DNA of 64,000 nt, taken from NCBI RefSeq assembly GCF_001307155.1, contig NZ_CP012830.1, positions 2,039,501-2,103,500 on the forward strand, given 5' to 3'. Source of the DNA: Pseudomonas fluorescens (GTDB lineage Bacteria > Pseudomonadota > Gammaproteobacteria > Pseudomonadales > Pseudomonadaceae). The notes below the pieces were generated by a model. It did not search any database. It worked only from the letters and a program-made list of their open reading frames with translations, and was not told the DNA's origin. Below are positions 43,469 through 53,150 of this stretch, one piece after another. The number at the start of each line of letters is the position of its first letter. The stretch's first letter is position 1. The position numbers were made by a program, and so were the translations under genes.

Positions 43469-43855
43469 TCATGAATTAGAGTAAATTTTCCGCTGGGGCA
43501 TTTGTCGATCCACGATTAAACGAGTGACCAGCGCCAAAATACTCATACTGAACGTAAGCCCGCTATAGGCCATTGCACGAACCGGATTTTCAGGAAGAAA
43601 ATAGAAAAGCACGATAGCGACCATCAGCACTATCGGCACAATTTTCGCCACCAGCGTTGGCATAACAAATACAACAATGTTTACGAAAATAAAAAAATAA
43701 AATGTCAGTTCCGCAGTACCACCTATTGCGACCCCTCTCGCTGTAAATCCGCCCATATGAGTCTTATAAAAAATAACCCCATAATCATGAACAACGAAAT
43801 ACAGAGCAATCACCAACAGATAAATAATCAAACCTAAAGTAACTCTTAAAATCAT
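43469..43855 (-). CDS. Small membrane protein, paralogue of the gene at 40655 (array family D)
   Basis: 128 residues from ATG 43855; the longer frame is not supported. About four hydrophobic helices are present. The segments FVNIVVFVMPTLVAKIV and LPENPVRAMAYSG match the protein at 40655. It is the first gene of the array on - and strongly AT-rich. Its stop is followed within 16 bp by the tssF remnant, the same position that an immunity gene holds before tssF in the main operon. The 207 bp upstream contain a REP-like hairpin but no clear promoter. Confidence 0.55.
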   Translation of the reverse strand: MILRVTLGLIIYLLVIALYFVVHDYGVIFYKTHMGGFTARGVAIGGTAELTFYFFIFVNIVVFVMPTLVAKIVPIVLMVAIVLFYFLPENPVRAMAYSGLTFSMSILALVTRLIVDRQMPQRKIYSNS

Positions 43856-44011
43856 GGCGTCCACGTTGGATGTTTGCCAATGGTCAACGCAACGACTGCA
43901 ATGCGCCCACTCTGAAAAAAGCCCACATCGACAAATTCGGTATCTCCTATGGAAGTTGGTAAGGAGAGCAAATACGATGGCGGCGCATAGCGCCAAGGCG
44001 TAGCCCGTACA

Positions 44012-44042
44012 GATCGTTCCCACGCAAAGCGCAGGAACGATC
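44012..44042. repeat. REP-like hairpin between the array and tagQ
   Basis: GATCGTTCC and GGAACGATC (9-bp stem) enclose CACGCAAAGCGCA, which can extend the stem. Similar units are common Pseudomonas intergenic repeats. It could also slow transcription leaving tagQ. Confidence 0.55.
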
Positions 44043-44062
44043 AAAGACCTACAACAACTCAA

Positions 44063-44992
44063 TCAAACATTCGGGCAAGGCACTGGTGCCCAGTCGCCCA
44101 GGTCCGGGCTTTTGCACATGCTGTTGACCTGAGTGGTGCCGGCACTGGCGACCTGCTTGCTTTCAGCCTGTTTGGCTTGGGCGGTCTGCAGGGTTTTCTC
44201 GGTGCTGACCGCTTCTTTCGGCACGGTTGGCAGCACTGGTTTTTTCGCCACTTTCACTACTTTTTTGCTCTTGGTCGGAGTCACGACCGGTGTGGTGTCG
44301 GCGGTCGCCACGGTGACCACGTCGGTGCGCTTCACGCCGACTTGTTGCAGGTCTTTTTCGTAAGCCTGGGTGTAGTTGTTCAGGTCTTCGCTGGCTTTGC
44401 CGTTAACCGCAACGATCAGGTCGTTGGACTCTTTGAGGCCCGCGACGATTTCTGCCAGGCGCTTGTGGCCTTCGGTGTCGCTGACGGTCTTGGCCTTGCG
44501 GTCGGCGACCAGTTTGGTGAACGCGCTCTGGTAGCACTGCTGCGAAGCCTTGGCGTAAGCGGTGCTGCGGTCGATGTCGGCGGCGCTTTTGTTGACGTCG
44601 GTGGCATAGGAGGCGATGCGCTGGTTGTCATCGGCGATCTGCTTTTGACGCTCGGTATAGTAACCGGCCGCGCCGCCCGCCAAGGCACCGCCCGCTGCAC
44701 CGATGGCGGCGTTGCGGCCACGGTTCTCGGAATCGGTCAGGGCGCCCAGCAGTGCACCGCCGACAGCGCCGACGGCCGCGCCGGTGACGACCGACTTGGT
44801 CATGTTCGAATCGGTGGCACGCAGGTGCTGCACCGGCTCGTAGCAGTTGGGGTAGTACTCGACCTTGGTGCTCGAGGCGACCTTGGCGGTCGGCGACGTG
44901 GCGCAACCGGTCAGTACGGTGCTGAAGCCGACGGCAATCAGCACCAAATGACGCTTGGAAAGCGAAGCAAAAGGTTTACGGGAGGAAAGCAT
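44063..44992 (-). CDS. tagQ: TagQ, lipoprotein of the T6SS phosphorylation pathway
   Basis: 309 residues from ATG 44992 (GGAGG upstream). The signal peptide has lipobox VLTGCAT. A Gly/Ala-rich segment (about 70-115, VVTGAAVGAVGGALLGAL, AAIGAAGGALAGGAAGYYTE) resembles glycine-zipper domains. A helical region and a Lys/Pro/Thr-rich linker follow, ending in CKSPDLGDWAPVPCPNV. In P. aeruginosa TagQ is an outer-membrane lipoprotein that retains TagR, part of the signal chain activating PpkA. It is the last gene of the Tag series, after tagR. Confidence 0.88.
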   Translation of the reverse strand: MLSSRKPFASLSKRHLVLIAVGFSTVLTGCATSPTAKVASSTKVEYYPNCYEPVQHLRATDSNMTKSVVTGAAVGAVGGALLGALTDSENRGRNAAIGAAGGALAGGAAGYYTERQKQIADDNQRIASYATDVNKSAADIDRSTAYAKASQQCYQSAFTKLVADRKAKTVSDTEGHKRLAEIVAGLKESNDLIVAVNGKASEDLNNYTQAYEKDLQQVGVKRTDVVTVATADTTPVVTPTKSKKVVKVAKKPVLPTVPKEAVSTEKTLQTAQAKQAESKQVASAGTTQVNSMCKSPDLGDWAPVPCPNV

Positions 44993-45076
44993 AGTTGTGT
45001 TCTCTTTTAAGTTTGACCAGCTCAGCACGGCCCATCGCCGCCTGAGTCCCTTCCAAGCTTGCTGTACAACGAACGA

Positions 45077-46819
45077 TCAAGACCGCTGAGCGTTCGATGC
45101 GAGCAATTCCTTTAATATCGTCGCCGGGTCGGCTCGTCGTTGCTGACGATAATCACCGACATGGCGCACGAATAACGTCGCGCGCGTGACCAGGCTCTTA
45201 CCCAGTACTGGCTTGCGATCCAACTCTTCCTTGATACGTTGAAGCTGCGCCTGGATCACGGCATCGGTGTAGCGCGTGCCGGTTGCCAGGTTGTCGATGT
45301 AGATCGCCACCGCGCCGTCCAGCGCGCTGCGGCCGTTGTCGATGGCCGTGGCGAACAGCTTGGCGCTGGCCTCGTCCTTGGCGTCCACGGCCTGCTGGCG
45401 ACTCTTCTGCAAATTGGTCAGGCGAATGTTGTAGTTGTTGACGGTCTCGGCCACCAGGGCCGCCGACTGGATCAGATTGCCGGCCGCTTCCTCGCGCTGC
45501 TGGGCGATCAGCGAGACGTTGCGCTTGAGCTCTTCGTTGACCAGCCCCAACTCCGCTTGCAGGCGCGGGTCGATACTGGCAGAGATGATGCTGTCCAGGC
45601 GCTTGGTCGGATCCTGGGCGTCGTCGATGGCATCGGTCAGCGAAGCCAGCCGACCTTCTTTCTGCCATTGGGCAAACAGTTCCTTGTAGCGCGAACGTGG
45701 CGCCGACAACGCGCCAATCGCAACCCGGAACCCGGTGGTTTCGTTGCTTTGCTCGGTGCCGTCGGCGGCGAACAGCGGGTACTCACGACGCATCCCGGTG
45801 AACAAGGTGCCCTCGCCTTCCAGGTAGTTACCGCCCTTGACCACGAAGCCGCCGTAGGCGCCTTGGCGACGTCCGGCGTGCACGAGCTGGAAGGACTCCT
45901 GGACCATCTCGGCGGCGTTGCCGATCACGTCGAACAGGCCGATAGGGTTAGGCAGTTTGGTACCGATCGGCATCAGCCGCGCTGCCTGGCCAGTGCCACC
46001 GGCCACCTGGTTGAAGACCGCCCAGTCCGCCAGTGGCCCGTCGCCTTCGCTGCCTTCCAGACGACGGGGAAACAGGCGCCCTTCCAGTTCCTGGCGGCTA
46101 ACGGCCTGCCCGCCACGGGCAGCAAATTCCCATTCGACCTCGGTCGGCAAGCGCACAAAACCCAGCCCGCCCTCTTCAGCCGAGGTGCCGCGACCACTCA
46201 CCGGTAGCAGGTCCTTGTGGTATTTCGTCAGCCAGGCGCTGTACACCGCAGAGAAGCGTTCGGCCTCGAATCGCGACAATTTCACCTTGGGCAAACGCCC
46301 GGCCATGCCTTGCGGGACCTCGGCTTGCAAGGCCTCGCAGGCCGGTGCCGGCTCGCCGCTGGCCAACGATTGCGCCTGGGCCATGACTTCGGCGTATTGG
46401 CGGGCGGTGACCTCGTATTTGCCGATGAAATAGAGCATCGGCTTGAGCGGGGTCTTGCTGTCGGTCTTGGGCATCAACGGCGTGATGGTCTTGCCCCAAT
46501 CCTTGGGCAGATCCTTGAGGGTGAACTGGCCATTGATAAAGTCCCGGCGGTAACCGGAGATGAACGACTGTTGATAACCGGCCTCGTCCTCACTGAATGG
46601 ATAGCCGAGGCTGATCTCGCGGTCGTCCAGAGTGCCCTGGGCCAGGATGTAGACGTAACGAAACACCATCTGCCCTTCGCACGGCAGCGGCAGGCTGACG
46701 TCATCGGCTAACGGCTTGGGGTTGTCCAGTTTGTCTGTGCCTTCATCGGCACTCGCAAAACCAGCCATGCCCAAGCTGGCCAGGCTCAGCGCCACGGCGG
46801 CGCCCAGTAACTTATACAT
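45077..46819 (-). CDS. tagR: TagR, formylglycine-generating-enzyme-like T6SS regulator
   Basis: 580 residues from ATG 46819; the reading frame extends upstream but tagS occupies it. The signal peptide MYKLLGAAVALSLASLGMAG ends near ADEG, so the protein is periplasmic. The sulfatase-modifying-factor domain (about 100-340) contains KYEVTARQYAEVMA, VRLPTEVEWEFAARGG and VIGNAAEMVQESFQL plus GGFVVKGGNYLEGEGT. A helical coiled C-terminal part follows. TagR acts upstream of the PpkA kinase in the H1-T6SS. The gene start overlaps the tagS stop. Confidence 0.9.
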   Translation of the reverse strand: MYKLLGAAVALSLASLGMAGFASADEGTDKLDNPKPLADDVSLPLPCEGQMVFRYVYILAQGTLDDREISLGYPFSEDEAGYQQSFISGYRRDFINGQFTLKDLPKDWGKTITPLMPKTDSKTPLKPMLYFIGKYEVTARQYAEVMAQAQSLASGEPAPACEALQAEVPQGMAGRLPKVKLSRFEAERFSAVYSAWLTKYHKDLLPVSGRGTSAEEGGLGFVRLPTEVEWEFAARGGQAVSRQELEGRLFPRRLEGSEGDGPLADWAVFNQVAGGTGQAARLMPIGTKLPNPIGLFDVIGNAAEMVQESFQLVHAGRRQGAYGGFVVKGGNYLEGEGTLFTGMRREYPLFAADGTEQSNETTGFRVAIGALSAPRSRYKELFAQWQKEGRLASLTDAIDDAQDPTKRLDSIISASIDPRLQAELGLVNEELKRNVSLIAQQREEAAGNLIQSAALVAETVNNYNIRLTNLQKSRQQAVDAKDEASAKLFATAIDNGRSALDGAVAIYIDNLATGTRYTDAVIQAQLQRIKEELDRKPVLGKSLVTRATLFVRHVGDYRQQRRADPATILKELLASNAQRS

Positions 46820-48008
46820 CTCGGATTCCTTCAAACGCCTGGATACGCGCCACTCGCCAGCCACCACACGCCGCTGCCACAGCGCTGACGCCGAGCACGG
46901 CGACGATGGCAAACGCGTAGTGACGCGCCAGCAGATGGCTGGCGTACTCGCCTGGCATCTGCACAAATAGATGGTTCAGGCCCGATTGCGCCAGGCCATA
47001 CAGCCCGACACTCAATAGGGCGGCAAGGCCGGCGCTGTACAGCGCCTGCAACACCACAAACAAAAGCAACGCCGCCGTGGAAAACCCCAGTAGGCGCAAC
47101 ACCGACAAGTCTCGGCGTTTGCGCTCGACCGCCGCCAACGCGCCGGCAAAAATCGCCGCGAACGCTCCCGCCAAGGCCAATCCGGCGATGATCCAGAACA
47201 CGATCGACAGGTTGCGGCTCAGCGATTGCACTTGGGCGATGGTCTGGGCCTGGGTCGAGACCAGCAGGTTCTGCGCAGCAAAGTACTGGCGCAGCGGCTC
47301 GACATCCTTGAGGCTGCGGGCGTACAGGCGAAACGCCGGATATACCCGCTGCTCCGACACGCCCACCGCATCGCCTGGCCAACCGAACGCCGGCACGGCG
47401 CGGCCGTCCCGGTAATCTTCAGCCGCTTCCAGTAACGTCAAGGGCGCGAACAATCCGTCCCGGGCGAAGGCTTCCAGCGGCAGAACCTGCAGCACCTGGA
47501 CGCGAGTGCGTTGCGCTTCGCCACGACCGGCCACCTGCCGGCCGACACTGGCCACCAGCCAATCACCGGCCTTGGCCCCGAGCTTTTCCGCGGCGGTCTG
47601 GCTGAGCAGTACCTGATCCAGCCCTTGGGGCACCGGAAGACTGCCGAGCAAGGGGTCGTTGGCGGCGGTGGGGATCATTTCGACGGTCACCGTCGCGGCG
47701 CCAGCGGTCAGATCCGCCGTCGCGGCAATCTGTCGGGTGCGCGGCAAGGCGAAAGCCACGTCACTGCGCTGGCTCAACTGTGCGATAAACGTGGCACTGA
47801 ACCGGCCGCCACCCAGGGGGATGATTTCCCGGGTGGCCGGGTCGTTTTCCAAGCGTTCGGTCAAACTGCTGACCAGGCCGAATTTCAAGCCGAACAGCAC
47901 CAGCAGCGGCGCGACCACCGCCACCAACGCCAATACCGAACAGGCCGACAGCCACACATCGTTGCGGTAATCCTGCCAGGCCAGGGAAGCCACTAGCGTG
48001 TTGCGCAT
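46812..48008 (-). CDS. tagS: TagS, permease subunit of the TagST ABC complex
   Basis: 398 residues from ATG 48008, one base shared with the tagT stop (TGATG). Four membrane helices are visible: one after the N-terminus (about 21-45) and three in the C-terminal half (FWIIAGLALAGAFAAIFAGAL, FSTAALLLFVVLQALYSAGL, FAIVAVLGVSAVAAACGGW), with a large periplasmic domain between. This is the FtsX/MacB-type topology. With TagT it forms the ABC complex of the threonine-phosphorylation pathway. The open frame upstream is part of tagT. Confidence 0.9.
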   Translation of the reverse strand: MRNTLVASLAWQDYRNDVWLSACSVLALVAVVAPLLVLFGLKFGLVSSLTERLENDPATREIIPLGGGRFSATFIAQLSQRSDVAFALPRTRQIAATADLTAGAATVTVEMIPTAANDPLLGSLPVPQGLDQVLLSQTAAEKLGAKAGDWLVASVGRQVAGRGEAQRTRVQVLQVLPLEAFARDGLFAPLTLLEAAEDYRDGRAVPAFGWPGDAVGVSEQRVYPAFRLYARSLKDVEPLRQYFAAQNLLVSTQAQTIAQVQSLSRNLSIVFWIIAGLALAGAFAAIFAGALAAVERKRRDLSVLRLLGFSTAALLLFVVLQALYSAGLAALLSVGLYGLAQSGLNHLFVQMPGEYASHLLARHYAFAIVAVLGVSAVAAACGGWRVARIQAFEGIRDV

Positions 48009-48724
48009 CAGCTGGCCTCCCCGAGGGTGGCGGTGACACCGCCATCGACGTCGCGACGACAACTGATGCGCCGCACCTGCAAGCCGCTGGCGCGTGCCAG
48101 CGACTCGTCGTGGGTGGCGACAACGCAGCACACGCCGTGTTCGCGGGCCTGGGTCACCAGCAACTGCATCACTCGCGCAGCGTTCAGCGGATCGAGGGCG
48201 GCGGTCGGTTCATCGGCCAGCAGCAGACGCGGCCCATGGGCCAGGGCGCGGGCGCAACTCACCCGCTGCCGTTGGCCGACGGACAAGTCACCCGGTTTTT
48301 TGCCCAGTTGATCGGCGATATCCAGCGCCCCGGCCAGACGATCCACGCTGCCGTCGTCTTTCAAACCGAGCAGTTTGCGCGACAGGTCGATGTTGCCGCG
48401 CACGTCCAGAAAATCCAGCAGGCCACCGGTTTGCAGTACATAGCCCAAGTGCCGGCTACGCAGGTCCGCCAAGGCGCTTTGCGCATCTGCGCGCCACAGC
48501 CCGCTGATGTCTGTCTTGGTGTGGCCGGGCGCAAAATCAAACTGCCCGGCCTGATCCGGAGCCAGCACCAGCGCCAGCAAATCCAGCAATGTGCTTTTGC
48601 CGCAACCGCTGGGACCAACCACCGCCAGTTGTTCACCGGCACGCAGTTGCAGCCGTGGAATCACCAGGCTGTAGCGCTGGCTGCCGGCGCCCCGGCTCTT
48701 GTGCACCGCGCTCATGTTCAGCAT
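48008..48724 (-). CDS. tagT: TagT, ATPase subunit of the TagST ABC complex
   Basis: 238 residues from ATG 48724, which overlaps the ppkA stop. Walker A GPSGCGKST, signature LSVGQRQRVSCARALA and Walker B LLLADEPTAALD are intact, and a D-loop and switch His (CVVATHDESLA) follow. It powers the TagS permease; transport cargo is not known. LolD/MacB-like proteins are the nearest class, but the neighbouring Tag genes settle the assignment. Confidence 0.92.
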   Translation of the reverse strand: MLNMSAVHKSRGAGSQRYSLVIPRLQLRAGEQLAVVGPSGCGKSTLLDLLALVLAPDQAGQFDFAPGHTKTDISGLWRADAQSALADLRSRHLGYVLQTGGLLDFLDVRGNIDLSRKLLGLKDDGSVDRLAGALDIADQLGKKPGDLSVGQRQRVSCARALAHGPRLLLADEPTAALDPLNAARVMQLLVTQAREHGVCCVVATHDESLARASGLQVRRISCRRDVDGGVTATLGEAS

Positions 48725-51700
48725 CACGGCAGCGTCGACAACGGAACGCGGTACAAGGCATCACCCGGCTCGGCATCGCCGAAACGCACCCAGTTGGCCA
48801 AGTCGTTATGGAAGGTTTCATAGAGGCGGATTTTCGAATCCAGCTCGTCGATAAAGTCTTCCTGCTCGGCCACGCTCAGGGAAAGCCACAAGTCCTGGGT
48901 CATGCTCAACGACTTGCTGCGGTAGGGCAGCCCTTCCAGGTACTCACCCAGAACCCCGCCATCGGCCAGGTTGCCGCCCTTGCGCAAGGCCGAAGGATCG
49001 CGGCTCATGTAGGCACTGGCACTGGCGATTTCCTGGAAGAAATTCTTCGGCGAGGTCTGGGTCTTGCGGGCGGCATCGACGATCACTTTCAGCGATTGCT
49101 GCAAGTCGTTGAGCTGCAATTTGGTCAGCATCACGCACACCTGGAACGCCGGCAGTGCCGAGTTGGTCAGGTCGCGGTCGGCGGTCCAGGCGCTGACCAG
49201 TTGTGGCGCCTGACTGGCGGCTTTACGCCCCAGGAAGTCCATGTGCATCGCGTAGCCGACGGCTGCCGATTTGTCGGTCAGGCTCGGCGCGGCGCTCAGC
49301 AGCGGCACGGTTTGCGGCTTGTTGCTGCGCACCTGATGCACCAGGTCGGCAAACACCGAACCGATCTCGTCCACCCGCTCACCCAACTTGCGCACATCGG
49401 CGCCCGGTACCGGAATGTACAGGTCGCCGATCTGCGGGTTGGCGTCGGCGGTCAGGGTGCGATATTGGCTTTGCGCACCGGCGTGGGTTTTCTTGCCAGC
49501 GTCGCTGAGCAAGTGCAAGGCGTAGATTTTGATCTGCTTGCCTAGCGCAGCCTGACGCACTTCGGCCTCGTTCATTTGTGTGGAGGCATACGGGTCGTTC
49601 TTGCGCAGGGCACCTGCATCGGTGACCAACAGAATCAAGCGCCCACCATAACCGGACCAATCCATGCCCTCGACCGCTTCCATCACACCGGCAAACGCAT
49701 CTTCGTTGAACGAATGGCTCGAGACCGTGGTCGCCTTGACCTGCCGCGCCATGTCCATGAAGCGCTGTGGGTCGCGCCCCTGTTCCAGGGTGATCAAGGT
49801 TTTAGCGACGTATTCCAGACCCGGTGTTTTCTTGATGCTGTTGCGAAACCCCACCAGGCCGAAGCTGACGCTGTCCTGCTCGCCGCGCTCGGCGATGCGG
49901 GTTTGCAGCTGGTGCACGACCTCGCGCACCTGATCGATATAGGGCTGCATGGACACAGTGGTATCGACCACCAATACCACGGCGGTGCGGAATGCGTCGG
50001 CGTTGGCGGTAGTGATTGGCGTGTTGCTGGCGGCAGCCTTCGGAGCGCTACCGGGGTCGATGGACGCCACGTTCAGCAACTGCACCGGCTGGCCGTTCTC
50101 ATCGAAGCTCTCGCGCGAATCGAAGATCGGCAACAGGTAAAACTGGTTCTGCGGCACCGCGCTCGCGGCCGGTTCCAGGGCCAACACGCGTTGATTGTCT
50201 TCGTGGTTTTGCTGGCTCTTGAGCAGCAGGTTTTTTGCCGCTGACGGGTCGACCAGCAGCTTCTCCACGTCGCCGGCCTGACGCAGAAACATCACCGGCG
50301 CACGGCCGGAGCGTTCGGTGAACTTGAGCACCAGGCTTTGCTTCCAGTCGCTGACCTGCGCGGCCGGTAACCAGCCGTCACTGCGCCCGTCAGTCGCCGC
50401 GCCGACACGCAGCCAAGGGCTGCCATCAACCTCTTTGCGCTGATAGACGTAAAGCACGGAAAACGCCGGCAAGGCCTTGCCAGGCGCCGCCCCCGCTTCG
50501 CTGGCGAGCGTCGCACCCGGCTTGCTGAGCACCCGCTGGAACAAGGTTTTTTTGCCGGCCATCAGCAGCGGACGCTGACCGCCATCAACCTCCATCGTCG
50601 CCACGGCGGGCGGCGTATTGACCTGGGGTGTAGAGGTCGGCGGCGCGGAAACCAGCGGCGGCTTCACGTCGGCATCGACTTTAGCTTCGCGGCCCAGCCA
50701 CCAATAACCCACGCCGCCCAAGGCCAGCGCCACGGCCACCGCGACGGCAGCGAGTGCGAACATCGAGCCCTTTCGCGGCTCCGAGATCGAGGACTGCGGC
50801 GTCGGCTTCACGGTTGGCGCAGTTGGCGTGGGGCGGGGTTGCGGCTGCACAGGGCCGCTGGGTATGTCGATAGACACCGGCGTCAATCCCGCCAGGTCAT
50901 CGCCGGTCGACTTCAGCGACGTCGGAATCGGCAACGGGCGGATCGTGGTTGCTTCAACCGATTCCCCGGGCAGATTATCCAGCGCCCGCAATAGCGCCGC
51001 CGCATCCGGGAAACGGTCGGCTGGATCCTTGGCCAACAGCTGGCGCAGCACCTCTTGATAACGACCGTGGTGCACCGGCAGCTCCGGCAAGGGTTCGGTC
51101 AAATGTGCCAAGGCCGTGGAGAGTGCATCGTTGCCGGTGTAAGGCAGTTTGCCGACGAGGATTTCGTAGAGCACCACGCCCAGGGCATAAAGGTCGGCCC
51201 GGCCGTCAATGTCCTGGCCGCGCGCCTGTTCCGGGCTCATGTAGCTGGGCGTGCCGACGGCGAAACCGGCCTGGGTGAACTGAGTGCGGTCATCCAGGGA
51301 CTTGGCGATGCCGAAGTCCGAGAGCACCGCCGTGCCATCGGCACGGAACAGAATGTTCGCTGGTTTGACGTCACGATGAACCAGCCCCAGCCCATGGGCA
51401 TAGCCCAGGGCCGAGGCGATCTGGCGGATGTAGATCAGACCCTGCTCCGGCGTCAGGCCGGCGGCGATACGCTCCTTGAGCGTGCCGTTGGGCAGGTATT
51501 CCATGGCCATGTAATACAGCTCACCGACATTGCCGATGTCATGGATGGTGACCGTATGCGGGTGAGACAGGCGCGCCAGGGTTTTGCCTTCTCGCAGGAA
51601 GCGCTCGCAGAAGCTCGGGTCGGCCGCCAGCGCGGCGGCCATGATTTTCAATGCCACCTTGCGCTCCAGCGAGCGCTGGGTCGCCAGGTAAACGCTGGCC

Positions 51701-51768
51701 ATGGCGCCTTCGCCGATCTCACCGTCGATGTCGTAGCCCGGGATCAGAATGTTCACCGTGGGGTTCAT
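48724..51768 (-). CDS. ppkA: PpkA, T6SS transmembrane Ser/Thr kinase with von Willebrand A domain
   Basis: 1014 residues. Kinase domain (about 12-265): IGEGAMASVYLA, Lys41 in VALKIM, HRDVKPAN (131-138), DFG (151-153). A Pro-rich juxtamembrane linker leads to one membrane helix (about 336-358). The periplasmic part has an SH3-like region (about 390-470) and a vWA domain (about 605-790) opening VVLVVDTTVSMQPYIDQV, with LLVTDAGALRKND. In P. aeruginosa PpkA dimerises on a periplasmic signal relayed by TagQRST and phosphorylates Fha1. The gene overlaps pppA and tagT. Confidence 0.96.
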   Translation of the reverse strand: MNPTVNILIPGYDIDGEIGEGAMASVYLATQRSLERKVALKIMAAALAADPSFCERFLREGKTLARLSHPHTVTIHDIGNVGELYYMAMEYLPNGTLKERIAAGLTPEQGLIYIRQIASALGYAHGLGLVHRDVKPANILFRADGTAVLSDFGIAKSLDDRTQFTQAGFAVGTPSYMSPEQARGQDIDGRADLYALGVVLYEILVGKLPYTGNDALSTALAHLTEPLPELPVHHGRYQEVLRQLLAKDPADRFPDAAALLRALDNLPGESVEATTIRPLPIPTSLKSTGDDLAGLTPVSIDIPSGPVQPQPRPTPTAPTVKPTPQSSISEPRKGSMFALAAVAVAVALALGGVGYWWLGREAKVDADVKPPLVSAPPTSTPQVNTPPAVATMEVDGGQRPLLMAGKKTLFQRVLSKPGATLASEAGAAPGKALPAFSVLYVYQRKEVDGSPWLRVGAATDGRSDGWLPAAQVSDWKQSLVLKFTERSGRAPVMFLRQAGDVEKLLVDPSAAKNLLLKSQQNHEDNQRVLALEPAASAVPQNQFYLLPIFDSRESFDENGQPVQLLNVASIDPGSAPKAAASNTPITTANADAFRTAVVLVVDTTVSMQPYIDQVREVVHQLQTRIAERGEQDSVSFGLVGFRNSIKKTPGLEYVAKTLITLEQGRDPQRFMDMARQVKATTVSSHSFNEDAFAGVMEAVEGMDWSGYGGRLILLVTDAGALRKNDPYASTQMNEAEVRQAALGKQIKIYALHLLSDAGKKTHAGAQSQYRTLTADANPQIGDLYIPVPGADVRKLGERVDEIGSVFADLVHQVRSNKPQTVPLLSAAPSLTDKSAAVGYAMHMDFLGRKAASQAPQLVSAWTADRDLTNSALPAFQVCVMLTKLQLNDLQQSLKVIVDAARKTQTSPKNFFQEIASASAYMSRDPSALRKGGNLADGGVLGEYLEGLPYRSKSLSMTQDLWLSLSVAEQEDFIDELDSKIRLYETFHNDLANWVRFGDAEPGDALYRVPLSTLP

Positions 51769-52496
51769 GAAGGCACCTTCACGACGATGACGGTGATGTT
51801 GTCCGGAGCGCCGCGCATCAGGCCCAGGGACACCAGGCTGCTGGCGATTTCCCCGGGCTCGTCGTGGTTCAGTACCTCGGCGATCTCATGGTCCTCGACG
51901 GTCTTGTTCAGCCCGTCGCTGCACAACAGGTAACTGTCGCCGGGCATCAACAGCAGCTCAACCATCGCCAAGTCCAGTTGCGCATCGACCCCGATGGCGC
52001 GGGTGACGATATTGGCCCGTGGATGCACGCGGGCCTCGGCTTCGCTGAGCAAGCCGCTGTCCTGCAAATCCTGAACGTAACTGTGGTCCCGCGAGATGCC
52101 TTCGAGCAGGCCGTCACGCAGGCGATACAAGCGGCTATCGCCCGCCCACAGACACACCCCGCGCAAGTCACGCGTCGCCAGCAACACCACAGTGCTGCCC
52201 ATCATGGTCACGCCACGGTTGGCGGTTTCTTCGCGCACGGCAGCGTTGACCCGCAGCAGGTCGTTTTTCAGCGCTGCGGAGTATTCGTCCAGCGATCGGC
52301 CCACGGCAATGCTGCGCACGCTGTCGACGATCAGACTGCTGACGTAGTCGCCCGCCGCATGCCCGCCCATGCCATCGGCGACCACCCACAGGCCGTTTTC
52401 CGGCAGGTCCAGGCAAGCGTCTTCATTCACCTGGCGGACCATACCGACATGGCTCTTGCTTGCAGACTTGAACGTCTTTCCAGCGCTTGGACGCAT
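51765..52496 (-). CDS. pppA: PppA, T6SS PP2C phosphatase
   Basis: 243 residues. PP2C motifs are complete: VNEDACLDL, VADGMGGHAAGDYVSS, MGSTVVLLA, WAGDSRLYRL, LCSDGLNK and APDNITVIVV. It opposes PpkA by removing phosphate from Fha. It overlaps ppkA by 4 bp (ATGA) and abuts the tagF stop. It is paralogous to the phosphatase of the H2-type cluster (18034), so both systems carry the same kinase/phosphatase logic. Confidence 0.95.
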   Translation of the reverse strand: MRPSAGKTFKSASKSHVGMVRQVNEDACLDLPENGLWVVADGMGGHAAGDYVSSLIVDSVRSIAVGRSLDEYSAALKNDLLRVNAAVREETANRGVTMMGSTVVLLATRDLRGVCLWAGDSRLYRLRDGLLEGISRDHSYVQDLQDSGLLSEAEARVHPRANIVTRAIGVDAQLDLAMVELLLMPGDSYLLCSDGLNKTVEDHEIAEVLNHDEPGEIASSLVSLGLMRGAPDNITVIVVKVPS

Positions 52497-53150
52497 CTAC
52501 ACAACACCTTCTTGGCCGAGCAAAAATTGCGCAAAATCGGCGGCGACAGGCAGTCCCTGACACCGCAATAAAGCGGGGGCGATACGCTCCGAACCCTGGC
52601 CCCACCACAGACTGGCGCCTTCGCAGGCTTGTTCGGCAAGCGCAGTCATTCGCGCCTTTGGGTCGGTGGCATCAAAGCGATGCAGGCCGGCAAAACGACT
52701 GCTTGGCGTGCGTGGCAGGCACGCCGGACTGCCCAGCGTCGTAAGGCCTGCACCGAAGGCTTCGAAGCTTGCCTCCACGCTCAACGTGCTCAACAGCAAT
52801 TGCTCAACCTGTTCAAACCAGACATCCGAACTGCCCACCACCGACGCTGGGTCAGCGTCGTGATCCAGCAGCACCGCGACGGTCAGCGGAAAATACCGGC
52901 CCACTCGATCGATGCTCGGCATCACCACGCCAACGGCGGCCTGCGGCCCACATACACCGGCCCCGACCATAAAGCGCCACAGCGGACTGACCAGATAGGC
53001 GTCCAGCCAACGGTCCCCGAGGCTGGTCTGGCTGGCGAGCAGACCCGCCGCCAGCCACGAATCCCAGGGGCCGATAAAACTCTGCGGCAAGCCACGGCTG
53101 ACAAAGTCCCCGCGACTGGCCAACTTTCCATAGAAACCCGGAGTGGTCAT
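52497..53150 (-). CDS. tagF: TagF, posttranslational T6SS repressor
   Basis: 217 residues. The N-terminus PGFYGKLASRGDFVSRGLPQSF and PLWRFMVGAGVCGPQAAVGVVMPSIDRVGRYFPL identify TagF. In P. aeruginosa it blocks H1-T6SS assembly independently of PpkA by binding Fha. Here it is a stand-alone protein, not fused to PppA. It overlaps tssM by 4 bp and abuts pppA. Confidence 0.94.
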   Translation of the reverse strand: MTTPGFYGKLASRGDFVSRGLPQSFIGPWDSWLAAGLLASQTSLGDRWLDAYLVSPLWRFMVGAGVCGPQAAVGVVMPSIDRVGRYFPLTVAVLLDHDADPASVVGSSDVWFEQVEQLLLSTLSVEASFEAFGAGLTTLGSPACLPRTPSSRFAGLHRFDATDPKARMTALAEQACEGASLWWGQGSERIAPALLRCQGLPVAADFAQFLLGQEGVV

